A DNA stretch of 64,000 nucleotides from Dugong dugon. Taxonomy: Eukaryota > Chordata > Mammalia > Sirenia > Dugongidae. Within the stretch, counting starts at the first letter, position 1; each line of letters begins with the position of its first letter. The notes under the pieces are model-generated. The model saw nothing but the letters and a program-made list of their open reading frames with translations. It ran no database searches and was not told where the DNA came from. A program made the position numbers and the translations under genes. This document shows, in pieces, positions 55,150-64,000 of the stretch. The stretch spans positions 36,176,501 through 36,240,500 of the forward strand of contig CM057469.1 in the NCBI GenBank assembly GCA_030035585.1, read 5' to 3'.

Positions 55150-55302
55150 ACAGAATAACCAGAACAGAAATAATAAGAATATTCATACATTGTAAAGAAT
55201 GTCACCAATGTCACCGACAATTTGTGTGGAAATTGTTGAATGGAGCCTAAACTGCTGTGTAAACCTTCACCAAAAACACAATAAAATATTATCATTAAAA
55301 AA
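55150..55302 (+). mobile_element. Short L1 3' tail
   Basis: CAGAATAACCAGAACAGAAA through ACCTTCACCAAAAACACAAT plus A-tail, the same tail type as at 7865-8238. Approximate duplication GGTAACATAAGGAAA before and GATAACATAAAGAAA after. Confidence 0.8.
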
Positions 55303-55419
55303 AAAGATAACATAAAGAAAGCAAAAATATAAGCCATAAACTGAGAGAAGATACTTGTCACACATATATGAGACAAAAATTAGTATCTAGCATATATAAA
55401 CTCCAAAATCAAAAAACTA

Positions 55420-55616
55420 AACTTGTTCCTGTCAAGTCGATTCTGACTCATAGCGACCCACTAGGACAGAGTAGAACTGCTCCGTAGGGTTTCCAAGGCT
55501 GTGATCTTTATGGAAGCCAACTGCCATGTCTTTCTCCTGGAACGACTGGTGGGTTCGAACTGCTGACATTTCAGTCAGCAGCTGAGTGCTTTAGCCACTG
55601 TGCCACCAGGGCTCCT
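55420..55616 (-). mobile_element. AfroSINE, long variant, antisense
   Basis: CTTGTTCCTGTCAAGTCGATT through CTGTGCCACCAGGGCTCC with the central block GTGATCTTTATGGAAGCC and CTTTCTCCTGGAACGACTGG. Confidence 0.9.
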
Positions 55617-56350
55617 AACCAGAATATATAAAGAACTAAAAATTATTGAGAAAAATACAATCTGAAAATTGAAAAATCAGGAAAGAGAAATAAACAGAAA
55701 TTTCACAGAAAAGGAAGTATAATGGTCCATAAATATATGGAAAGATGCTCAATCTCAGTAGTAATCAGGAAAATGAAAATTATGACCCAAAGAGATACTG
55801 TTTAGACCAACTTTATTGGCAAAAATGTCAAGTTGGCAAAGATGTAGAGCATATACCTTAAAGAAACTCTTACATATATGTACTAGAAGACAGTGGAAAC
55901 AACCTAAATATCCATTAACAGTCAAACTGATAAATAAATTGTGAAATATTCATACAATGGAACATTGTAAAGCAGTGAAAATGAATGAACTACAGCTGTG
56001 CACAAAAACATGAATGAATTTCACAGTGTTGCGCAAAAGAGGCAAGTCACAGGCAAATATAATCACAATGATTCCATTTAAAAGTCAAAAACATGCCAAA
56101 CTAAATAATACACAGTTAGGGCTATATACATAAGTGATCAAAAATATAAAGAAAAATGGGGCTAATTAACCCAAAATTCAGGAGACTGTTCACTTTGTAG
56201 GTAATAAGAGATACACAGGAGGATCCTGAGTGGAAATATTCTGTTTCTTGGCCTGAGTGGTGAGTGTACACATGTTCAGTTAATCATTATTCTTGAAAGT
56301 GCACATTTTCTTTCACTCTTTCATGTACAGTATGTATTGCATAATTTTTT

Positions 56351-56800
56351 TATTTGATAGTCTAAAATCTTTTTAAAAGTCATGGCAACATCAGAAAAGA
56401 GAGACAAAAGCACCAAGTCTTCTCTACCCGGGGAATTTACTTATAAAGCACAATGAGATTTAACTAAAAAAAAAAAAAAAGGAAAATATTTTAAATTCTG
56501 TCACTCCAGACAATGGCAAAGAAATTAGTGTCGCTGCTTTTCCAAAATTTGGTTAAATCACCCGAACTCTTCCTATTAGACTATACTCTAATTGCCCATC
56601 TGTTAAAATGGTTATATCACTTGTTGAAAATCACAGTCACATAAATTTTTATTACAATTCCCCTAAAAATGACTGTTGATCTACTTAAAGATATTTGCGG
56701 TTTCAAAGATACAGTCCCACTTAGGTACTTACCGTTGATACTCTTTCTTAAATGTTTAATATTGTAGTATGACTTTTACTGTCTACACAGGCAAGAATTT
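56351..56800. other. Unassigned sequence
   Basis: Nothing supported apart from a 15-bp A-run near 56467. Confidence 0.4.
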
Positions 56801-56811
56801 TATATGTACAA

Positions 56812-56962
56812 CCTAACCAAACCCATGCTGTCAAGCTGATTCCGACTCAGAGAGACCCTACAGGACAGAGTAGAACTGCCCCATAGGGTTTCCAAGGAGT
56901 TGCTGGTGGCTTTGAACTGCTGACCTTTTGGTTAGCAGCCGTAGTTCTTAACCACTGAGCCA
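56812..56962 (-). mobile_element. AfroSINE, short variant, antisense
   Basis: AACCCATGCTGTCAAGCTG through GAGCCACCAGGGTTG. Perfect 11-bp duplication TATATGTACAA at 56801-56811 and 56963-56973. Confidence 0.95.
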
Positions 56963-57182
56963 CCAGGGTTGCTATATGTACAAAGCACCTTGTAATTTTG
57001 TTTGATGAGATGTGGAAACCGCCATGGCATTTTACCCGTTGACTTTTTAACCTCAGACACCTTGATATTGATAAGGTTACTCAGAAGCCTAACAATGCCT
57101 GTATTTTGGATCAGCTTGGAAAAATCTGCTGAGACAAGCTGTTGAAGATGCAAAAAGGAAACACATCTTGGGGACAACCACA

Positions 57183-57232
57183 ATCACTACCACCACTGCC
57201 ACCACCACCACCATCATCATCATAACAATAAT
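57183..57232. repeat. CCA/ATC microsatellite
   Basis: Imperfect trinucleotide run (CACTACCACCACTGCCACC, then CATCATCATCAT). Confidence 0.85.
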
Positions 57233-57234
57233 GC

Positions 57235-57445
57235 TTCTTCCATGTCTACACATGCTGAAAGCTTTATGTTCATTATACCGAATCTTTATACTCCTGGAAG
57301 ACAGGCATCATTGTTATAATTTTACAGAATAAGAAACTGAGGTTTGGAAGGGTTAAGTAACTCACCCCAAGTAAAACAGAATAACAGAGCTGAGATTCAA
57401 AGCTATTCCAAAGTGTATACTCAGCCTGCTTTACTGGAATACTGA
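57235..57445 (+). mobile_element. MIR SINE remnant
   Basis: AATAAGAAACTGAGGTTTGG, AGGGTTAAGTAACTCACCCC and CAGAGCTGAGATTCAAAGC are MIR core text. Confidence 0.75.
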
Positions 57446-58730
57446 CTCTCTTGGCCATCCCTAAGTAAACCAAAGATTTGGCTCATATAATGACAAGATA
57501 CAGAGCTGGTCTTGAGCCTATTTGCCCTCAGATCCATTTCTTGCCCTTCCCTGATCTCTATATCAAGGGGAGGACTGACCTTTCTATGTCAGCTGGTTTT
57601 ATGATATATTTGGCTAATTGGAGGAGCTTGGAGGGCAGAAGGAAAAAGAATCCAAGTTATTTCTTGTCATGGCCACCCCTCCCCCTCCATACCCCTGCCC
57701 CCTCAGGTGGCATCTTGGGTATCAGTTGTTTCCTTCACAACCCGCCAGCTTCTGGGCTGGCTTCCACTGGGTAACCCTAGTCCTTGGGATCCTTGCAAAC
57801 TCCCTCCTACCTTTGTCCCTGATTCAGCCTAGTAGTGGTAGTGGCATCCTACTGTGGCTAATCCCTAGATTCCTTCTTCCAATACTTATGTAACCAATTC
57901 CCTACATCAAGTTCTGTCTGTTTTAAATGAATGGTTTCTGTGAGCCTGATGAGACTCTACAGTATATTGACATTATCTTGTTATTGTTAGGATATTGCTA
58001 GTTTGGACTGAATGATCCCTCTTCCCACCTTGATCATCTCTCTTCCTGCTGGGGAGAGCCTGAAACTGTCTTATCTTTTTTTAGTTTAAAGCTTTGAATT
58101 CTGTTCCCGATAATAATGCCATCTAACATTTTTATATGCTTTAGATATACCGAAGAACAGTCTGTTTCACTGGAAGGACCAGCTGTACCCGCAGCCTCTT
58201 TCTAAGGGAAACTTCATCCAATAATTCCTACTAAAGCAACAGCCTTGGGCATAGGAATAAATGGGTGTGTTGTTCCTCATAACTCTGTCACCATGGCCAC
58301 TACTGATTGGACCAGAAAAGTGCCTCCTACCCAAGAACCACCAAATCTTGGCTGGCTGGCTTCCTATGAAGAAACCTGGAGCAAGAGCTTTGCCCGTTCA
58401 GGTCAACAGCAACAATAGTTTGAACTATAGGTTTAGGGGGTCAGTTAGTTGGTAGTAAAAGCAAAAGCAGAAAGTTACCCTGAGAGAAACACAGACAGAG
58501 AGAAAAGTTGTAGTGTTATTGGAAGCACTCAAAAGATTAGCAAGCTCTTGCTGCGGATTTTGCAACTTCCTAGTTGTCTGGTTGGCCTGCACTTATGGCT
58601 AAGATGTCAGCTTCCCTTCCCCCTGCCTTTTTTCCCCCTTCTTGGTATCCTTTCAATGAACTGTCTACTACCTAACATAATCTGAGTGTGCTTATGTTTC
58701 TTGCAACCAAAGTAACAACCTATAACATGT
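57446..58730. other. Unassigned; probably old repeat-derived sequence
   Basis: Blocks such as CCTAGTCCTTGGGATCCTTG with CTCCCTCCTACCTTTGTCCC (about 57770-57820) resemble old L1-type 3' UTRs, and ACTACTGATTGGACCAGAAA (58302) resembles an LTR segment. Neither could be classified. Plus-strand frames of 60-98 codons have no recognised domain. Confidence 0.35.
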
Positions 58731-58734
58731 TTTA

Positions 58735-58920
58735 AAGTATCTTTGTCTAATTTCCATCTCATCTACACAGCAACTCTATGAGGTAGGTAGGAAGGAGGTT
58801 ATTACTATCGTTAAAAAAGACATTCAAGCTTTAGATTAGCTAAATAACTTGCCTAAGGCCACTGGGCTAAGTGAAAGAGCCAGGACTAGCATCCAGGTGT
58901 TTTGATTTTTGTGTCAGGTG
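58735..58920 (+). mobile_element. MIR SINE remnant
   Basis: CAACTCTATGAGGTAGGTAG, AAATAACTTGCCTAAGGCC and AAAGAGCCAGGACTAGCATC follow the MIR consensus order. Confidence 0.8.
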
Positions 58921-59164
58921 CCCACTGGCCTACTCTACTTCACTATAAACACAGAAACACACACACATCATCAGTGATTTATATAGTAGGATATTAGATG
59001 TTCAGATATACTAGATATCAGATGTTCACCACTAGGTATTCAAGGGTCCTTCTATTCACATGGGTAATTTATATCTCTGGACATCTTTTATGACAATGTC
59101 TGACCTGTTTTACAGAGATAAGATCAGGTTAAGTCATAATAGGCAGATACTCCACAACTGTAAA

Positions 59165-59640
59165 TCAGATAAGCCCATTCATTCATTCAGGAATATTTAT
59201 TGGGAACCTACCCTGTGGTGGAAATTTACTAAATGCTGAGGATACAGAGATGAAAAAACATCATCCCTTGCCCTCAAGGAATTTTCAGCCAAAAGCAGAA
59301 GAGGTATAAGTAGCAAATAAAAACAATACAGCACAATAAGGGCAACAGAAGTATGGGCAAAGCACAAATAGAGACCAGATGTAGGTTTGACAAACTCTGT
59401 GGGAGTGGAAGACAGGGAAACTTTCTAGAAGAAAGAATATTTGACCACAGTTTGGATAGTTGAATGGGAACATCAATATTTGATGGTAAAAAGAGATAGG
59501 AGACTACAAAGAAATAAAAAGAATAGCTAGAATAGAAGAAGAGAATGAGGAGGAATGATGGCCCAAACACCAAGGGAGTGGGTTTTAAGGTCAACAAAAG
59601 TATCTGTCAAATAACATATTTACTAAGAAATTCTCAGTGG
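59165..59640 (+). mobile_element. Old mammal-wide repeat
   Basis: CATTCATTCATTCAGGAATA, TTTATTGGGAACCTACCC and CATCCCTTGCCCTCAAGGAA are typical of a common ancient mammalian element (LINE-2-like; exact name unsure). The 107-codon minus-strand frame across it is not a gene. Confidence 0.5.
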
Positions 59641-60135
59641 GCCTGGCAACAGGAGGTTTTTGGTAATTTTTTTTCCAGGTCAACTTCAGAAGGAGAGGGG
59701 GATGATGATTAAGCCAGAATACAATGGAATCCAGATCAAAAGGGAGGTGAAGTAAAAGCATCAAATGGGGACTATGTTTCAAGAATTCCAGATAAGAATG
59801 AAAATTGTGCTAGACCTCTTCTAAAATCGGAAAAAGGTTAGAGAATGTAGAATGGCATGGGAAATGAATGGAAGTTGGGAGATGAATATCCAAGGGACTA
59901 ACCTAAATTGGAGTATTTTTGATCACCGCCATTTTCTGGCATGCTCTCTGTTTAGTTGCTACAGGAGTAAAATTGGCTTATTTGTCCTTCTTCTCTCTTC
60001 TCCATTCTCATAATAGTTGTTGTCATTGTTGTTAGTTGTCATCAAAATAGTACACATGTATTATATGGACTATTTCCTGTCTGCTTCCTAGAGTACACTA
60101 TGCAGAGTATAATACCTACCAATATCTATGCTTGG
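59641..60135. other. Unassigned sequence
   Basis: Nothing supported. Confidence 0.4.
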
Positions 60136-60139
60136 TGAC

Positions 60140-60577
60140 CATTTGACAGATGCTCTGGCACAGAAAACATTCAGACTCCTATCATTATCTTACTATCTAT
60201 GTGGCCTTGGGCAAGTTACTTCATCTGTTTGTTCTCATTTTCCTTGTCCATAAAGCAAGGATAATGATAATACCTACTTCACAGGGTAGTTAGAAGGTTT
60301 AAATTAGTTAAAACAAAAAAGAACAAAAAACAGTTGCCATCTAGTCCATTCTGACTCATGGCAACCCCAAGTGTGTCAGAGCAGAAGTGTGCTCATAGGG
60401 TTTTCAAAGGCTGAATTTTCAGAAGTGGGTCACCAGGAGTTTCTTCCATCCTCTGGGTGGACTTGTTAACTGCCAACCTTTCAGTTAGCAGCCAAGTGCT
60501 TTTACCGTTTGCACCACACAGGAACTCCTTAAATGAGTTACAGGCTGTAAAATGCTTAAAACAGTGCTTGACATATA
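60140..60577 (-). mobile_element. MIR SINE split by an AfroSINE, antisense
   Basis: Left part 60140-60310 (GTGGCCTTGGGCAAGTTACT, GATAATACCTACTTCACAGG), right part 60529-60577 (GTAAAATGCTTAAAACAGTG, CTTGACATATA). Confidence 0.8.
60311..60528 (-). mobile_element. AfroSINE, long variant, antisense
   Basis: CAGTTGCCATCTAGTCCATTC through GCACCACACAGGAACTCC, inserted in the MIR with duplication TTAAATTAGTTA (60299-60310) and TTAAATGAGTTA (60529-60540). Confidence 0.9.
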
Positions 60578-60579
60578 TT

Positions 60580-61848
60580 GTTCTTGGTCGTTGCTGTTGA
60601 GCTGGCTCTAACTCAAAGCAATCCCATGTATAACAGAATAAAATGCTGCCTGGTCCTGTGCCATCTTCATGATCATTGGTATGCTTGAGTCCATTGTTAT
60701 GGCTATTATAGCAATCCTTCTCACTGAGGATTTCCCTCATTTTTACTGACCCTCTACCAAACACAATGTCCTTTTCTACCAGTTGGTCTTTCCTGATGAT
60801 GTGTCCAAAGTAAGGAAGCAGAAGTCTCACCGTTCTCACTTCTTTTTTATTTTATTTTGTTGTTGTGGGTAAGTGAAAGTTTACAATTCAAGTTAGTCTC
60901 TCATACAAAAATTTTGACATACATTGTTATGTGACCTAATTGCTCTCCCTGTAATGTGACAGCACACTCCTCCTTTCCACCCGGGTTTCCCGTGTCCATT
61001 CAACCAGCTCCTGACCCTCTCTGCCCTCTCATCTCACCTCCGGACAGGAGCTGCCCATTTAGTCTCATGCATCTACTTGAGCTAAGAAGCACACTCTTCA
61101 CGAGTATCATTTTATGTCCCATAGTCCAGTCCAATTTTTGTCTGAAGAGCTGGCCTCGGGAATTGTTTTAGTTCTGGGTTGACAGAGAGTCAGGGGCCAT
61201 GCTTTCTGGGGTTCCTCCAGTCTCAATCAGACCATTAAGTCTGGTCTTTTTACTTGAATTTGAGTTTCTGCACCCCACTTTTCTCCTGCTCCAACAGGGA
61301 CTCTCTGTTGTGTTCCCTGTCAGGGTGGTCATTGGTAGTAGCTGGGTACCATCTAGTTCTTCTGGTCTTGGGCTGTTGCAGTCTCCAGTTTATATGGCCT
61401 TTTCTCTCTCTTGGGCTAATGCTTTCCTTGTGACTTTGGTGTTCTTCATTCTCCTTTACTCCAGGTGGGTTGGGATCAACCGATGCATCTTAGATGGCCA
61501 CTTGCTAGCTTTTAAGACCCCAGATGCCACTCACCAAAGTAGGATGCAGAACATTTTCTTAATAAGCTTTGTTATGCCAGTTGACCTAGATGTCCCCTGA
61601 AAGCATGGTTCCCAGACCCCTGCCCCTGCTACTCTGTCCCTCGAAGTGTTTGATTGTATTCAGGAAACTTCTTAGCTTTGGATTAGTCCCGTTGTGCTGA
61701 CTTCCCCTGTAGTGTGTGCTGTCCTTCCCTTCACTAAGATACTATCCTCACCTCTAAGGAACATTCTGGTTGTATTTCTTCTAAGACTTATTTGTTTATT
61801 CTTTTGGAAGTCCACGGTATATATTCAATATTCTTCGCCAACACCACC
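60580..61848 (-). pseudogene. RTE LINE 3' fragment split by an L1, antisense
   Basis: RTE ORF2 C-terminus and 3' UTR at 60580-60843 (minus-strand residues like RTVRLLLPYFGHIIRKDQLV) and at 61755-61848 (TTCTAAGACTTATTTG, ATTCAATATTCTTCGCC on the plus strand). The separating block is an L1 inserted at 60844-61744. Confidence 0.85.
60844..61744 (-). mobile_element. L1 3' UTR insertion, antisense, nested in RTE
   Basis: T-rich start, GTGAAAGTTTACAATTCAAG, CAGCTCCTGACCCTCTCTGC, GTCAGGGTGGTCATTGGTAG and GCCACTTGCTAGCTTTTAAG: the reverse of the L1 tail at 49792-50492. Approximate 11-bp duplication TTCTCACTTCT (60833-60843) and TCCTCACCTCT (61745-61755). The 133-codon plus-strand frame at 61199-61600 is antisense UTR. 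Confidence 0.9.
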
Positions 61849-62148
61849 AGAGTGGTATATGTGGTAACTATTATTAGCAGTATTACTTGTGGGAATAACA
61901 AAACACAATGTTTGAAGTTAGAATTATGCTGGAAAATCCAGGACTTTTTTTGATTATGAATGATAGAAGCCCAACTCAAGCTAGACTTAGGAAATGAGTG
62001 AATATATTGCCTCATGTAACCAGGTTGGATTATTTAGGCAGAGTGAGATTTGTTCTCTCTGCATCTTTTGGGACTATATGCCACTCCTTGACTGTTGGCA
62101 TCATTCTCTTTTGCTGCAGAAAGAGGAGGAAGAATGTGCCTGGTAGAC
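61849..62148. other. Unassigned sequence
   Basis: AGCCCAACTCAAGCTAGACT and ATATTGCCTCATGTAACCAG resemble a common mammalian dispersed repeat, which appears to continue after the L1 insertion at 62161-62549. The family was not identified. Confidence 0.35.
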
Positions 62149-62160
62149 CTAGGCTTACAG

Positions 62161-62549
62161 TCTCTCTCTCTTTTTTTTTTTTTTTTGACTTTCTTTTTTT
62201 TTTTTTTATTGTACTTCAGGTGAAGGTTTACAGAACAAATAGTTTCTCATGAAACAGTAGTACACATATTGTTTTATGACATTGGTTAACAACCCCACGA
62301 CATGTCAACCCTCTCCCCTCTCGACCTTCCTTTTTTTTTTTTTTTTTGGTGAAAATATACATAGCCAAAGATACACTATTTCAAAAATTTCTACATACAC
62401 AGTTCAGTGACATCGACTATGCTCTTCCAGTTGTGCTGCTGTTCTCACCCTAGATGAAGGTTTACAGAACAAAACAGTTTCTCATTAAACAGTTAGTATA
62501 CATGTTGCCCTATGACAATGGTTAACAACTTCACAACACATCAACACTA
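62161..62549 (-). mobile_element. L1 3' UTR insertion, antisense
   Basis: TTTTATTGTACTTCAGGTGA, CAACCCCACGACATGTCAAC and, repeated later, GACAATGGTTAACAACTTCA: the same doubled-module tail as at 2123-2840 and 44923-45441. Approximate duplication CTAGGCTTACA (62149-62159) and CCAGGCTTACA (62551-62561). Confidence 0.88.
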
Positions 62550-62789
62550 TCCAGGCTTACATTCTTATAGTTTGCAGTTGCAAAAGCAAGAGAGGCTCCT
62601 CATGCCTACCTCCAATCCAACAAGCGGGAAAGTCTGGGAGAAGGGATTATCCCAGCCAGTGTTACGTGCCCACTCTTGTGGTTGGGGTAATAGGACATTG
62701 ATTAATAACTCCACCAAGATCACGTGGAACCAGAAGAAGTGGGGTAGGCAGACAAATCTATGCTTATTATCATATGGTATAGTACTTTT
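62550..62789. other. Unassigned sequence, probably the rest of the repeat begun before 62148
   Basis: No gene. The 101-codon frame at 62512-62817 spans a repeat junction and is rejected. Confidence 0.35.
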
Positions 62790-62916
62790 TAAGGAACTCT
62801 GCTGTAACAGTGGTTAAGTCCTAGATATCTCACCGAAAAGTCGATGATTCAGACCCACCAGCTGCTCCAGGAGAAAGATGTGGCAGTCTGCTTCTGTAAA
62901 GATTTACAGTCTTGGT
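62790..62916 (+). mobile_element. AfroSINE head and middle, sense, cut by an L1
   Basis: GGAACTCTGCTGTAACAGTG, CAGACCCACCAGCTGCTCC and GGCAGTCTGCTTCTGTAAAG, then the SINE stops after TTACAGTCTTGG and L1 ORF2 text begins. The 3' tail domain is absent within the window. Confidence 0.8.
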
Positions 62917-64000
62917 GGCTAACAGACACATGAAGAAATGCTCACGATCATTAGCTATTAGAGAGATGCAAATCAAAACTACAATAAGATACCATCTCAC
63001 CCCAACAAGGCTAGCATTAATCTAAAAAACGCAAAATAATAAACGTTGGAGAGGTTATGAAGAGACTGGAACACTTACACACTGTTGGTGGAAATGTAAA
63101 ATCGTGCAACCACTTTGGAAATCAGTTTGGCACTTCCTTAAAAAGCTAGAAATAGAAGTACCATATGATCCAGCAATCCTGCTCCTTGGAATATAGATCC
63201 TAGAGAAATAAGAGTCGTCAAATGAATAGATATATGCACATCCATGTTCATTGCAGCACTGTTCATGATAGCAAAAAGATGGAAACAACATAGGTGCCCA
63301 TCAATGGATGAATGGATAAACAAATTCTGGTACAGTCATGCAATGGAATACCATACAACAATAAAGAACAATGATGAATCTGTGAAACATAACATGGAGG
63401 AATCTGGAAAGCATTATGCTGAGTGAATTTAGTCAGTCACAAAAGGACAAATATTGTATAAGATGACTATTACAGGAACTCAAGAAAAGGTTTAAACACA
63501 GAAGAAAACATTCTTTGATGGTTGTGAGGGTGGGAAGGGAGGGAGAGCGTTATTCACTAACTAAACAGTAGACAAGAATTACCTTAGGTGAAGGGAGGGA
63601 CAGCACACACTACAGGGGAAGTCAGCACAACGGGACTAATCCAAAGCTAAGAAGTTTCCTGAATACAATCAAACACTTCGAGGGACAGAGTAGCAGGGGC
63701 AGGGGTCTGGGAACCATGCTTTCAGGGGACATCTAGGTCAACTGGCATAACAAAGCTTATTAAGAAAATGTTCTGCATCCTACTTTGGTGAGTGGCATCT
63801 GGGGTCTTAAAAGCTAGCAAGTGGCCATCTAAGATGCATCGGTTGATCCCAACCCACCTGGAGTAAAGGAGAATGAAGAACACCAAAGTCACAAGGAAAG
63901 CATTAGCCCAAGAGAGAGAAAGGGCCATATAAACTGGAGACTGCAACAGCCCAAGACCAGAAGAACTAGATGGTACCCAGCTACTACCAATGACCACCCT
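62917..64000 (+). pseudogene. L1 ORF2 C-terminus and 3' UTR, cut by the window edge
   Basis: From CTAACAGACACATGAAGAAA through MFIAALFMIAKRWKQHRCPS (63244 onward) and DEWINKFWYSHAMEYHTTIK to a 3' UTR starting near 63480 (GAACTCAAGAAAAGGTTTAA) that continues beyond 64000. Stops break ORF2 (for example at about 63030). Same lineage as the L1 at 51497-54578. The 91-codon minus-strand frame at 63722-63997 is an antisense UTR frame that recurs at 61199-61600. Confidence 0.88.

Larger units (their letters stand above)
54580..56350 (+). pseudogene. Old L1 ORF2 C-terminus and 3' UTR, right part
   Basis: Resumes the L1 of 50510-51495 (AATAGCCAAGACACTCTTGC, CCTCACACCATACACAAAAA, GGAAACAACCTAAATATCC, GAATTTCACAGTGTTGCGC). 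It is interrupted by L1 tails (about 54990-55072 and 55150-55302) and an AfroSINE at 55420-55616. Confidence 0.75.

Noticed and set aside
61199..61600. 133-codon plus-strand frame, recurring at 63722-63997 on the minus strand
   Set aside because: Antisense reading of the L1 3' UTR. Recurrence reflects the repeat, not a gene family.

Overview
The window is nuclear DNA from a placental mammal, almost certainly an afrotherian and probably an elephant or close paenungulate relative. The main evidence is about two dozen copies of a tRNA-derived SINE of the AfroSINE type (antisense hallmark: a tract reading GAGTCGATTCCGACTCATAG, ending CCACCAGGG), together with RTE-class LINEs whose 3' ends resemble that SINE and several L1 lineages sharing an unusual long 3' UTR. 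Family names are from memory of the consensus sequences; no database search was run. The DNA is AT-rich, has no dense coding and no bacterial or organellar features.

Only one convincing gene landmark is present: a CpG island at about 35.85-36.80 kb with GC boxes, an AP-1 motif, no TATA box, and a strong-Kozak ATG on the minus strand followed 37 nt later by a good splice donor. I read it as promoter plus first coding exon of a minus-strand gene running left into the window. I cannot name the gene. A possible minus-strand terminal exon lies near 7.15-7.24 kb, followed by about 1.6 kb of repeat-free AT-rich DNA that could be a 3' UTR; this is speculative. Two other protein-like but ATG-less reading frames (32685-32999 plus strand; 41634-41930 minus strand) may be exons or pseudogene remnants.

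Layout. 0-5 kb: ancient MIR, an MLT1-like LTR split by an AfroSINE, an L1 3' end and two RTE fragments. 5.37-5.53 kb: a TA-flanked palindromic element. 5.5-12 kb: mostly unique DNA with MIRs, L1 tails, AfroSINEs and an LTR-like repeat. 12.3-22 kb: a LINE-2 piece, then one very old L1 broken up by at least seven later insertions, including an L1 that keeps its 5' end but lacks the 3' half. 22-36 kb: unique sequence with scattered SINEs, an MLT1-like LTR, L1 3' ends and a 135-bp tandem duplication. 36-44 kb: CpG island, its upstream flank, SINEs, MIRs and two hAT-type DNA elements. 44-64 kb: dense nested retroelements (LTR split by RTE split by AfroSINE; L1 in L1 with an AfroSINE inside; L1 in RTE), ending in an L1 3' region cut by the window edge.

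The elements do not form a pathway. What ties the window together is insertion history: many copies keep readable target-site duplications, so the order of insertion can be reconstructed from the sequence alone.
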